A stretch of 25,540 bases of DNA from a virus, in the IMG/VR virus record IMGVR_UViG_3300024346_000456, positions 1 to 25,540 of that record; one strand, 5' to 3'. Shown one piece after another: positions 15,271 through 21,402 of the stretch; position 1 is the first letter of the stretch; each line of letters starts with the position of its first letter. The notes under the pieces were generated by a model, which was not told the DNA's origin, did not search any database, and saw only the letters and a program-made list of their open reading frames with translations. A program made the position numbers and the translations under genes.

Positions 15271-15618
15271 TTATCTCCAGAATTGATACCATTTCTTTTT
15301 ACTTAAATTAGTTACAATAGTATCTAATTTTTGTAATCTACTTATAATAGTAGTCAAATCTTCATAAACTCTCTTTTGATCTTCTTTAATTGAATTAGCT
15401 CTATCCAACGCTTGAACTAAATCAAACTTATGTGAGAAGATTTGATCTGAAATATCCTTACATTCTTGTAATGTTTCTTCGCATTTAAACCCCCACTCTG
15501 CAAGGGTCATGGCTCCTGCAAGGGTCATGGCTCCTTCAAATGCTTCTTGTAATGTAGGATCTGTTTTCTTTGCCTCTACAATTTGATCTTTAAGTTTTTT
15601 AGGTTTTACTTTTCTCAT
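15271..15618 (-). CDS. Coiled-coil hypothetical protein with an in-frame 18-bp duplication
   Basis: 115 residues: a basic N-terminus, then GAMTLAGAMTLA created by a perfect tandem repeat of 18 nt (15499-15516 and 15517-15534), then a long helix rich in Asp, Gln and Lys (about 55-100), ending KKKWYQFWR. The last residues provide an aromatic/basic C-terminal patch like those of small membrane-associated or virion proteins. GGAG lies 8 nt before the start. The function is unknown, but the duplication is probably recent because both copies are identical. Confidence 0.7.
   Translation of the reverse strand: MRKVKPKKLKDQIVEAKKTDPTLQEAFEGAMTLAGAMTLAEWGFKCEETLQECKDISDQIFSHKFDLVQALDRANSIKEDQKRVYEDLTTIISRLQKLDTIVTNLSKKKWYQFWR
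15499..15534. repeat. Perfect 18-bp tandem repeat (2 copies)
   Basis: TGCAAGGGTCATGGCTCC occurs twice, back to back, with no mismatch. It lies in the coding sequence at 15271-15618 and adds six residues (GAMTLA) in frame. Identity of the copies suggests replication slippage in recent time. Confidence 0.95.
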
Positions 15619-15621
15619 ACA

Positions 15622-15759
15622 TTACTCCGTAAATGATTTACGTTTAGATCCGTAATTCTTCTTTGCACTTTTACGTTGTGGGTTAGACTCGCTATTTACA
15701 GCATATCCTAACTTAGTTACGCCACGCTTATTCTTTTTTTGATTCGGTGATCTGTTCAT
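15622..15759 (-). CDS. Small highly basic protein
   Basis: 45 residues, MNRSPNQKKNKRGVTKLGYA..., with about a third Lys/Arg and a C-terminal KRKSFTE. AAAGGAAGC precedes the ATG at 15757-15759 by 2-9 nt. It is probably disordered and may bind nucleic acid. It sits between two genes with 3- and 29-nt gaps, so it is an ordinary member of the operon. No family is recognised. Too short for a conventional length filter but with good start signals. Confidence 0.65.
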   Translation of the reverse strand: MNRSPNQKKNKRGVTKLGYAVNSESNPQRKSAKKNYGSKRKSFTE

Positions 15760-15788
15760 TTGCTTCCTTTATTTTATGTTTAAATACT

Positions 15789-16124
15789 TCATTTAATATC
15801 GCTAACCACTTCTCTCGTAGGCTCAACTGTGGACTCTTCTCCCTCTCCTGTATAGGCATCGACCCGTCCTTCATATTTGTACACTCCTTTATCTACGATC
15901 TTATTGAACTTCGTTTGCAAGTGATACAAGCATTCTGCAACTAAAAGCCTCTTGCCTTCTAGTGAAGATCTCTTTACTCCATACTTCTTGTAAATAAGGT
16001 TTCCCGTTTGGGCAAACCATTGTTTATCAAAATATAGTTTCAACGATTTAAGTTCCTCATTGAGATTAAATAAATCAGATTGCATTACCTTTTCAAAATC
16101 AATGTTCATGTATTCTTTATTCAT
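15789..16124 (-). CDS. Hypothetical protein, first gene after the internal promoter
   Basis: 111 residues from the ATG at 16122-16124; an ATG at 16128-16130 and a GTG at 16131-16133 are also possible. It has a charged N-terminal helix (IDFEKVMQSDLFNLNEELK), a basic middle (YKKYGVKRSSLEGKRLLV), and a C-terminal acidic tail. There is no Shine-Dalgarno, and the preceding promoter's predicted start falls within a few bases of the ATG, so translation could begin on a nearly leaderless mRNA. No function is apparent. Confidence 0.65.
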   Translation of the reverse strand: MNKEYMNIDFEKVMQSDLFNLNEELKSLKLYFDKQWFAQTGNLIYKKYGVKRSSLEGKRLLVAECLYHLQTKFNKIVDKGVYKYEGRVDAYTGEGEESTVEPTREVVSDIK

Positions 16125-16133
16125 AGTCATCAC

Positions 16134-16161
16134 ACTATAACATTATACTCATGCTTGTCAA
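16134..16161 (-). promoter_or_regulatory. Sigma70-like promoter for the packaging operon
   Basis: On the minus strand TTGACA (complement of 16156-16161) is separated by 16 nt from TATAGT (complement of 16134-16139), close to consensus. The predicted transcription start is near 16127. It begins immediately after the alginate-lyase terminator, so it marks the boundary between two transcription units; the downstream unit includes the terminase and head genes. Confidence 0.75.
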
Positions 16162-16209
16162 ATAAAAAGAAAACCCCCCATGCCGAAAAGGAACTAACGA
16201 CATGAGGGG
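16162..16209 (-). terminator. Rho-independent terminator after the alginate lyase
   Basis: On the minus strand CCCCTCATGTCG pairs with CGGCATGGGGGG (16174-16209, a 12-bp stem with two G-T pairs and a 12-nt loop), followed by TTTTCTTTTTA (through about 16162). This is the strongest intrinsic terminator in the window. It ends the alginate-lyase transcript, and its T-tract lies just before the next promoter. Confidence 0.85.
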
Positions 16210-16256
16210 AACCGTGACGGTATTATCTAAATAAGATACTTATCATAGGGCTAATG

Positions 16257-17222
16257 TCAAGTCCAGTACTCAGAAAACATTGAAACATAAGCATTATCAG
16301 GGACACTAAACTTGACTGGTTTATCAAACATATTGATCCAACCCCAACTTGCTGGCATATCGTTAGGGTGTATCTGACCTCCTAACTTATATCGTTTCTT
16401 CCAATTATCATGGTCGGTCAGGCACTCATTAAAGTTATCTAACGCAACTTTAACTTTAGGAGTATCAACACCGAACAAGTTCCTTAAATGCACCAATGCC
16501 TCTAAGTTCATTAGTGTGTAGCTGCACGACTTATTACCCCTAGCTAATTCCAATGGCATACTGCCGTCCTCTTTAATCTGGTCACAGGCTATCGTATAAA
16601 GGTAATAGGCATGTTCTAATAACTCTCGATTATTCATAACCACGGCAGAAGTAGCTAAATATAAAGCCTTCCATGTCATGTGATTGTTTAGTTGTGCGGG
16701 TCGGTATCTCTTAATATACCCGACATTCATTGGCAATCTACGTTTAGCGTAGAACTCCCTCTCAGCAGGAGTAGCAGACTTAATCATAATGTAATTAAGA
16801 ATCGTAGTAAACTCGCAGATAACAATAGGAGTATCACCTTCCGACCGACCAATAAGACCATCCCAAAATGTACCACCATCACAAGGCATACCCATAGTCT
16901 CAAGCATTGTAATACACTTTTTACCTTTATTCCCTACAAAACAATTAAATGAAGCTATACGCATCCAGTTACAGATACTAGATTGGATATTACCATTACT
17001 ACCAAAGTGTCTAGGAACTTTGAATGCAGGCATTATACCGTAACCTTTTTCTTGTGGAGGTGGAAATAAATCACTAGTGGCAATCTCATGAAACTCAGTA
17101 AAATCAGGCATACGTGATTCGATCTGTTCCCATGTATTACATGACGTAGGTAACGGCTCACGACGACCTTCATTCTGATTCCAAAACAACTTAGCTTTTA
17201 CAAACTCGTATATTGTATTCAT
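16257..17222 (-). CDS. PL5-type alginate lyase (polysaccharide lyase)
   Basis: 321 residues, expected to cleave alginate or a related uronate polymer by beta-elimination. The ATG at 17220-17222 has GGAGG 7 nt upstream. The signature is strong: QLNNHMTWKALYLATSAV (about 177-194), then DQIKEDGSMPLELARGN (214-230) and SYTLMN (234-239). In the characterised PL5 enzyme A1-III the catalytic residues are N191, H192, R239 and Y246. Here N180, H181, R228 and Y235 keep exactly the same spacing (47 and 7). The fold would be an alpha/alpha barrel. No signal peptide is present, so release would be at lysis. It is not fused to a tail protein. The target could be host mucoid exopolysaccharide. Confidence 0.82.
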   Translation of the reverse strand: MNTIYEFVKAKLFWNQNEGRREPLPTSCNTWEQIESRMPDFTEFHEIATSDLFPPPQEKGYGIMPAFKVPRHFGSNGNIQSSICNWMRIASFNCFVGNKGKKCITMLETMGMPCDGGTFWDGLIGRSEGDTPIVICEFTTILNYIMIKSATPAEREFYAKRRLPMNVGYIKRYRPAQLNNHMTWKALYLATSAVVMNNRELLEHAYYLYTIACDQIKEDGSMPLELARGNKSCSYTLMNLEALVHLRNLFGVDTPKVKVALDNFNECLTDHDNWKKRYKLGGQIHPNDMPASWGWINMFDKPVKFSVPDNAYVSMFSEYWT

Positions 17223-17404
17223 TCTTTTGCCTCCACTGATTTCCAACTATTATTATCTGATGGAGAATCCGTCCATACAAATCCAATATTAATATCGTAA
17301 CATCCTTGGAAAGTTTGAATTTTATTGCCTTGAAAAGTTTGAATTTTATTACCTTGGAAGGTTTCAATTTTATTGCCTTGGAAGGTTTCAATTCTATTAT
17401 TCAT
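17219..17404 (-). CDS. Octapeptide-repeat protein
   Basis: 61 residues beginning MNNRIETFQG, built of four copies of N-(K/R)-I-(E/Q)-T-F-Q-G (residues 3-34), then CYDINIGFVWTDSPSDNNSW and an end KSVEAKE. GGAGG lies 7 nt before the ATG at 17402-17404. The repeats may form a small solenoid or multivalent binding stretch. The C-terminal PSDxxSWxSVE also ends the upstream gene, so the two are partial paralogues. Overlaps on both sides are ATGA type. Function unknown, but close coupling to the lyase is notable. Confidence 0.7.
   Translation of the reverse strand: MNNRIETFQGNKIETFQGNKIQTFQGNKIQTFQGCYDINIGFVWTDSPSDNNSWKSVEAKE
17304..17399. repeat. 24-bp tandem repeat, four copies
   Basis: Four adjacent 24-nt units (17304, 17328, 17352, 17376) beginning CCTTGGAAAGTTTGAATTTT or close variants. 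They encode the octapeptide N-K-I-E/Q-T-F-Q-G on the minus strand. The two units on each side share private changes (AGTTTGAA versus GGTTTCAA), indicating expansion by duplicated pairs. Confidence 0.95.
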
Positions 17405-18081
17405 ACTTCTACCTCCACTGATCTCCAGCTTGAATCGTCGGATGGGGTTGAGGTGTAAAGCATTTCTTTTTCTGTACGCATCCAAGTTGATCCCATTAGT
17501 ATTTTATTATTTTCAAACTGCGTAATAAGATAATGGTCTGGATGTTTTTCGTAATATTTAACCCATTTCCCCGCCAGCTCCTTAGCCGTCATTAATCGTT
17601 TCTTCGTCTCTGGTTTTTTTCTTAATCTCTTTATTCCAGCATACCCAAACTTAATCTGTTTCTCATTATGTCTTGAAGTTGCATTGTATTCAATAACATA
17701 TCCTCCATATTCAAATGATCTACCAATTACTCTACCACTTACTACACCTTCACAATCATATCCATCTAATAAAACTTCATCACCAACATTAATTTCATCA
17801 TATTTAAATTTATCACGTAATTCATTCTTAATACTATTCGTAAGAACATAAATACATTTAACTTCTCCTTTACTGTCAATTATCTCTATTATACTGTAAT
17901 CTCCTTTCTCATAAGAATACTCATTTGCTTTACCGCAATAAGTCCCATATAAATAAACATCCTTAAAATGCCATAATATTCTATCACCATTTTTAAATTC
18001 TTGTTCCATATTTATTCCTTTGTTTTCTTTTTCTTCGTCATAATACCAAATGAAACCATCAACTTTCTTACTGGTCAACAT
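17401..18081 (-). CDS. Hypothetical protein with SH3-like segments and a duplicated C-terminal motif
   Basis: 226 residues if translation starts at 18079-18081 (GAGGAATTAAA before the ATG), or 202 if it starts at 18007-18009, which has AAAGGAATAAAT before it. Both sites are good. It contains GDRILWHFKDVYLYGTYCG and VGDEVLLDGYDCEGVVSGRV, two small beta-barrel-like stretches, then a helix MTAKELAGKWVKYYEK and a strand-rich tail ending STPSDDSSWRSVEVEV. That ending is repeated at the end of the next gene. The codons for SWRSVE also contain the ribosome site (AGTGGAGG) for the downstream gene. Function unknown. Confidence 0.7.
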   Translation of the reverse strand: MLTSKKVDGFIWYYDEEKENKGINMEQEFKNGDRILWHFKDVYLYGTYCGKANEYSYEKGDYSIIEIIDSKGEVKCIYVLTNSIKNELRDKFKYDEINVGDEVLLDGYDCEGVVSGRVIGRSFEYGGYVIEYNATSRHNEKQIKFGYAGIKRLRKKPETKKRLMTAKELAGKWVKYYEKHPDHYLITQFENNKILMGSTWMRTEKEMLYTSTPSDDSSWRSVEVEV

Positions 18082-18536
18082 TTTAATTCCTCAATAAACA
18101 GTTTAAACATCATTGGCAATTTACTTTCATAGTTATTGTATGGAAAGCACCGATCCTCGTCAATACCTAAATAATCTACTTTTAATTGTGCCGACAATCC
18201 ATTACTTCTAAATTTCTTACAAAATAGATCATTATCTACTAATACTGCTGTCTTATCATTAATACACTTACTGGCACTCCATTTACCAGCATCGCTATAA
18301 GGAATAGTTTCACAATAAGTAAAATCCTCCCTAGCTGTAATGGTCTTGAATGTATCTGGATAATACTTATTGATAAGTCTAATAGCCCTATCCTTTACGC
18401 TGGTCGTTAGTGCGTGTAATTCATGGTCGGTCGATTGGATATACTTAACCATGTTCTTAGCCATTGGATACACACGTACCTTAGTTCTACTTAGTTCCTG
18501 CAATAGCGTCTCGTCCATATCAAAATAGATATTCAT
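18075..18536 (-). CDS. HAD-like phosphatase
   Basis: 153 residues from the ATG at 18534-18536, with AAAGGAAA 3 nt upstream. The N-terminus MNIYFDMDETLLQELS is the HAD motif I (DxDxT), with Asp6 as nucleophile and Asp8 as acid/base. LHALTTSVKDRA (about 41-52) has the Thr/Ser of motif II, and AVLVDNDLFCKKF (about 96-108) carries the acidic motif IV. The short cap-less layout matches small NLI/5'-nucleotidase-like HADs. Probable substrate is a phosphomonoester, perhaps a nucleotide. The next gene's start lies inside its end. Confidence 0.75.
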   Translation of the reverse strand: MNIYFDMDETLLQELSRTKVRVYPMAKNMVKYIQSTDHELHALTTSVKDRAIRLINKYYPDTFKTITAREDFTYCETIPYSDAGKWSASKCINDKTAVLVDNDLFCKKFRSNGLSAQLKVDYLGIDEDRCFPYNNYESKLPMMFKLFIEELKC

Positions 18537-18647
18537 TAATTTCCTTTTTAACTTGCCCCATTTTCGTGACATAGGCTGGGGGCGACCTATTTAACAACTA
18601 TCTTCTTTGAATATGTAAGTGTAAGCGATACATACCGATAGCCATCA

Positions 18648-18707
18648 CTATGTGTCTAACCTTACCTTGTACCAATTATGGTCGGTTATTCTCAGGTCGG
18701 ACAACAT
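18648..18707 (-). CDS. Possible 19-residue leaderless mini-ORF
   Basis: The first ATG after a predicted promoter, encoding MLSDLRITDHNWYKVRLDT. A sigma70-like promoter (TTGACA at 18734-18739, TAATGT at 18712-18717 on the minus strand, 16-nt spacing) predicts a transcript beginning about 18705, at or within 2 nt of this ATG. It would be a leaderless peptide or a leader-type sequence ahead of the HAD gene. No Shine-Dalgarno. Chance is a real alternative. Confidence 0.2.
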   Translation of the reverse strand: MLSDLRITDHNWYKVRLDT

Positions 18708-18711
18708 CATT

Positions 18712-18739
18712 ACATTATCATGAATCTATTGGTTGTCAA
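18712..18739 (-). promoter_or_regulatory. Candidate promoter upstream of the HAD gene
   Basis: On the minus strand TTGACA (complement of 18734-18739), 16-nt spacing, then TAATGT. The -35 lies inside the 3' end of the preceding gene (18726-18905). The expected leader to the HAD start is about 170 nt, long for this genome, and contains two very short ORFs and no obvious terminator. Confidence 0.45.
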
Positions 18740-18905
18740 GAGTTACCTTTCTATGAAACTTCATAGGACCAACATTAAACCGACCATACTTCCAATCATC
18801 TCCTTCTACAATCACTCCATCTTCACCCATTGATACAAACCTCATTCTGTACCACTTGACCTCATTATCGCTAACCTCTATTACTTCTCTTTCTTCGTAT
18901 GGCAT
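18726..18905 (-). CDS. Small acidic hypothetical protein
   Basis: 59 residues beginning MPYEEREVIEVSDNEVKWYR; the ATG at 18903-18905 has TGAGGT 5-10 nt upstream. Its beta-rich sequence (VKWYRMRFVSMGEDGVIVEG, then WKYGRFNVGPMKFHRKV) suggests a small all-beta domain, perhaps a nucleic acid or polyanion binder. It overlaps the next promoter. Function unknown. Confidence 0.7.
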   Translation of the reverse strand: MPYEEREVIEVSDNEVKWYRMRFVSMGEDGVIVEGDDWKYGRFNVGPMKFHRKVTLDNQ

Positions 18906-18906
18906 A

Positions 18907-19095
18907 TTATACCTCAATCCTTACTAATTCCTTTTTAAACTCTTCGCTATACTGTGTCATAAAAGGTTCTGGTCTATGTAGGACTTCAGCCATCTTGTAA
19001 ATAATCCTTCCACAAGAGACACGGAAACGCTCATTCCTTATCCTAGCTAGCTTACGTCTTTTCTTTTTACTGGTACTATCTTTTTTGTGACTCAT
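18907..19095 (-). CDS. Small basic hypothetical protein
   Basis: 62 residues with a strongly basic N-terminus (MSHKKDSTSKKKRRKLARIR), then a helical tail EPFMTQYSEEFKKELVRIEV. AGGAAATAAG lies just before the ATG at 19093-19095. The basic start suggests nucleic-acid binding. It follows a short ORF whose stop lies 3 nt upstream. No family recognised. Confidence 0.65.
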   Translation of the reverse strand: MSHKKDSTSKKKRRKLARIRNERFRVSCGRIIYKMAEVLHRPEPFMTQYSEEFKKELVRIEV

Positions 19096-19097
19096 AC

Positions 19098-19196
19098 TTA
19101 TTTCCTAGTATCCTGTAACACATTACCGTCACGATCATAAGTAACGAACGGGTTGGAGTGATAGGTTATTTTAAAATTCAATTCTAAACATATCAT
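19098..19196 (-). CDS. Possible 32-residue gene overlapping the nuclease 3' end
   Basis: An open frame in the 75-nt gap after the nuclease-like gene, encoding MICLELNFKITYHSNPFVTY then DRDGNVLQDTRK. The last 24 residues look like a normal small beta hairpin (VTYDRDGNVLQD). Its stop lies 3 nt before the next gene's ATG. Neither the ATG at 19194-19196 nor an internal TTG has a ribosome site, so it could also be a broken or leftover tail. Confidence 0.35.
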   Translation of the reverse strand: MICLELNFKITYHSNPFVTYDRDGNVLQDTRK

Positions 19197-19674
19197 TTAT
19201 TTTATCATATAAAACAGTTGTAGGGACTGGACAATTTAATGTGTCGTATCCAAAGTTCTTTGCGTATCTAGTTCCGTATAATTCAAGCCACTCGCTTTTA
19301 GATTCATTCCACGCTCGTTTTAATTCTAAAACAGGCAACAAATATACAATTTTATCAGGCAAAAAACCATAGGCAATATAATCACACATTAAATCCTTTT
19401 CAACCCAACCCAACGTATTCTTTTGATTATTAGATATGTATTCCAACATAATATCCCCACAATCTTTGATTCGTCTAATTTTTTCATCTACCAATATTTG
19501 TTTACTATTGGACATGATTAAAGAACGATCAACACCTAATTTTTGGTGATCTCCATTTTGATTGTGAGATACAATAGATGCTAATGCTGGAAATGCTTTC
19601 TTGTAAGCTATAGACCAAAATTCTTCTATTTTAGAATCCTGTGAAAACTTTATATCTTTGTAGAAATCATTCAC
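19171..19674 (-). CDS. Possible PD-(D/E)XK-type nuclease
   Basis: 167 residues. The start is a GTG at 19672-19674 that overlaps the stop of the methyltransferase as GTGA. A run GVDRSLIMSNSKQILVDEKIR (about 47-67) has Asp49, then Asp63-Glu-Lys65, the spacing and order of the PD-(D/E)XK nuclease core; EYIS and DYIAYGFLP follow as typical flanking elements. Proteins with this layout occur in phages near adenine methyltransferases. A restriction-like or DNA-degrading role is inferred, since no motif other than the acidic triad can be verified. Confidence 0.5.
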   Translation of the reverse strand: MNDFYKDIKFSQDSKIEEFWSIAYKKAFPALASIVSHNQNGDHQKLGVDRSLIMSNSKQILVDEKIRRIKDCGDIMLEYISNNQKNTLGWVEKDLMCDYIAYGFLPDKIVYLLPVLELKRAWNESKSEWLELYGTRYAKNFGYDTLNCPVPTTVLYDKINDMFRIEF

Positions 19675-20762
19675 ACTTCATTACCCCATGTTCCCCATCC
19701 AATTCTTACTTCACGGCAGTACATTTCAATTTTCTTTTGTTCTGGAAATGCTCTTTCAATCCACTCATAAACACATTGAGGTTTTTTACTATGACGACCC
19801 CTTTCCTCACTAAACACAGAAGATACACGTTCACTTTCTGGAGTTGCACTAGGGTTACCCTTAACGCCAACAAGAAGCAATTCATGTTGTCCTCTAAACC
19901 AATACCCCATACCTACAAGTTTTTTATCCCAAATAGCATGAGTTTTATATTGAAACCCCCAACCTTCAAGAACCTCTATTCCTTCTTTTAATTTAGGTGC
20001 TGTAGCCCACAACAATAATATTGCGTCTTTATTTGTTTCGGGTTTATGACTAATAATTTCTTCTACTGTTGCCGTAGGATAATGATTCTCAATGTCTCTA
20101 TTAGCTGCTTCCTGATGATCGTATCTCCATGGTGGGTCAGCCAACACTAAATCATAAGGACCAGCTATATTGTTTTTAGGCTCTAATCTTACTCTTTCAA
20201 TCTTCTTAGAGTGTTCAGCTTTCTTCTCCTCACGAACAATATCTTTGTAGGCTGAATTAATCGTAACCTCGCCCTTAGATAATTTTTCTTTTGTTCGGTC
20301 GTCGGCATTAGCCTCAATCTTTTTGATCTTGTAGATCGTGTCGTGTGATACGTTCGCCGCCTTCGCCACTTCTTTTTGAGTGTCAACCTTTACAGATATC
20401 TGTGAACCTTGCCCTGCCTTAGATAGATTCTCCTTAGCCTTCTTGGAAATCTCTTCCTCCATTCGCAACGCAAGGACACCCCTAGTATAAGAGGATAGGT
20501 TCCTACGACCGAATTGATTCTTAATGATCCAGATAATAACGTCCGACCGATCCACGAAATCCAACTCCTTAACATCAAATTCTAACCCATGTCTTACGGC
20601 GATCTCATACCGATTATGTCCGTCAATCAATGTACCACCCCAAACACAAAGCGGTTCTCGGATGCCATCTTTCAAAATATTTTGTTCTAATAATTCAATT
20701 TCTTCTTGAGTTGGTTTAGGGATTAAATCTCTAATTTCATTATCAATTTTAAGTGTTTTCAT
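19671..20762 (-). CDS. ParB-like domain fused to MT-A70 N6-adenine methyltransferase
   Basis: 363 residues if started at the ATG at 20760-20762; the frame is open to 20819, but the first residues there are not conserved-looking and have no ribosome site. Residues 16-60 hold a ParB-like core (LIPKPTQEE, ...GGTLIDGHNRYEIA at 41-54). Residues about 128-150 (TQKEVAKAANVSHDTIYKIK) form a helix-turn-helix. The C-terminal part is an MT-A70 methyltransferase: VLADPPWRYD with DPPW at 209-212, the SAM/adenine catalytic motif, LLLWATAPK, and WDKK...MGYWFRGQHE. It would methylate adenine in DNA (or RNA), perhaps to protect phage DNA. It is coupled to the nuclease-like gene. Confidence 0.88.
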   Translation of the reverse strand: MKTLKIDNEIRDLIPKPTQEEIELLEQNILKDGIREPLCVWGGTLIDGHNRYEIAVRHGLEFDVKELDFVDRSDVIIWIIKNQFGRRNLSSYTRGVLALRMEEEISKKAKENLSKAGQGSQISVKVDTQKEVAKAANVSHDTIYKIKKIEANADDRTKEKLSKGEVTINSAYKDIVREEKKAEHSKKIERVRLEPKNNIAGPYDLVLADPPWRYDHQEAANRDIENHYPTATVEEIISHKPETNKDAILLLWATAPKLKEGIEVLEGWGFQYKTHAIWDKKLVGMGYWFRGQHELLLVGVKGNPSATPESERVSSVFSEERGRHSKKPQCVYEWIERAFPEQKKIEMYCREVRIGWGTWGNEV

Positions 20763-20770
20763 AAGCTCTA

Positions 20771-20798
20771 AATGTATCACAGATTTAATGCTTGTAAA
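20771..20798 (-). promoter_or_regulatory. Candidate promoter for the methyltransferase gene
   Basis: On the minus strand TTTACA (complement of 20793-20798), 16-nt spacing, then TACATT (complement of 20771-20776). The predicted start falls within about 2-3 nt of the preferred ATG at 20762, so the mRNA may be nearly leaderless. It is back to back with the plus-strand TTGACA at 20813-20818, so the two are divergent. Confidence 0.4.
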
Positions 20799-20812
20799 GG
20801 ATAAAAATTTAT

Positions 20813-20840
20813 TTGACATTTGTTATGTTTTGAGTAGACT
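20813..20840 (+). promoter_or_regulatory. Candidate promoter for the structured RNA
   Basis: TTGACA (20813-20818), 16-nt spacing, then TAGACT (20835-20840), which keeps four of six -10 bases. It reads rightward into the structured region and predicts a transcript start near 20847. It also overlaps the upstream end of the methyltransferase frame on the other strand, making a compact divergent control region. Confidence 0.5.
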
Positions 20841-20846
20841 AATATG

Positions 20847-21402
20847 TACTCAAGAGAGTGACTAGGATAACTCATATTGTAGATTCCTTATGAGGGCTGT
20901 TTCACCGAGCTTTAAAATCGTGGTGAACCCTTCGGGGTATCCGAAAGGATACGCTCTAGTATCGGTGTGATAGGGAACGATAAGGCAGGCTGCCTAATGC
21001 CGCCAGAGCCTACTTGGGGATGTCAGGGAAGTAGCAGTATGGATAATGACAAACGGACATGGTAGAGAACGTAATGCCGAGGTTGCTAACCCAACGCTCG
21101 TCATAAGATAGCCGAACCACCCCTATTCTTAAATAAGGTTGACTGCGATGCAAGGATGCGTCTAGAGATCAACATTACGATGTAACGGAACTAAAAGACC
21201 GTATGTTATCTGGTGAGGGTTATCACCAGCGAAGCCTAAGCAGGACACGCTAGGAGCGGGAAAACATAACAGAATACGTCAGTACTCAGATTTAAACCTA
21301 TCTTTTTTACCACAAGTAAATGAGCTAGGTTTACCTTTGTCTAACGAGGAACTTACCTACACGATACTAATATGTTCCGAGTATTTGATATGTCTTTTTT
21401 TT
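20847..21402 (+). ncRNA. Large structured non-coding RNA candidate (about 550 nt)
   Basis: No frame of useful length is open on the plus strand, yet helices are dense. Examples: CTCATA/TATGAG (20871-20894), TTCACC/GGTGAA (20901-20927), CCC-TTCG-GGG (20928-20937), TATCC-GAAA-GGATA (20938-20951, a GNRA tetraloop), TATCG/CGATA (20960-20982), AGGCA/TGCCT (20983-20995), ATGTC/GACAT (near 21020 and 21055), a CGAG.GTTG/CAAC.CTCG hairpin (about 21078-21100), TAAGATAG with CTATTCTTA, GTTGA/TCAAC, and CTGGTGA/TCACCAG (about 21210-21230). Both tetraloops are stable only on the plus strand. TACTC (20847-20851) can pair with GAGTA (21379-21383). A run of eight T follows (21395-21402). Size resembles ROOL/GOLLD-type phage RNAs, but identity is not established. 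Confidence 0.6.
21364..21402 (+). terminator. Weak hairpin plus T8 at the end of the structured RNA
   Basis: ATACT (21364-21368) pairs with AGTAT (21380-21384), then ten bases and eight T (21395-21402). The stem is short and the gap long, so termination may depend on the closing helix of the large RNA instead. The loop contains ACTAATATGT, which also occurs at 20839-20848. Confidence 0.35.

Noticed and set aside
17304-17399. Tandem 24-bp units as a CRISPR array
   Set aside because: There are no spacers; units are adjacent and maintain an open frame.
18420-18700. Repeated GGTCGG words as a regulatory motif
   Set aside because: They occur mostly inside genes across the window where codon use explains them; there is no consistent spacing or position.
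19098-19196. A frameshifted continuation of the nuclease-like gene
   Set aside because: The nuclease-like protein has a natural end, and the downstream frame begins with a different type of sequence; a separate short gene or remnant is simpler.
20847-21402. RNase P RNA, tmRNA, group I or group II intron
   Set aside because: No RNase P core sequence, no CCA end or tag frame, no group I P/Q/R/S elements and no domain V-like hairpin could be found by eye; no interrupted gene flanks it.
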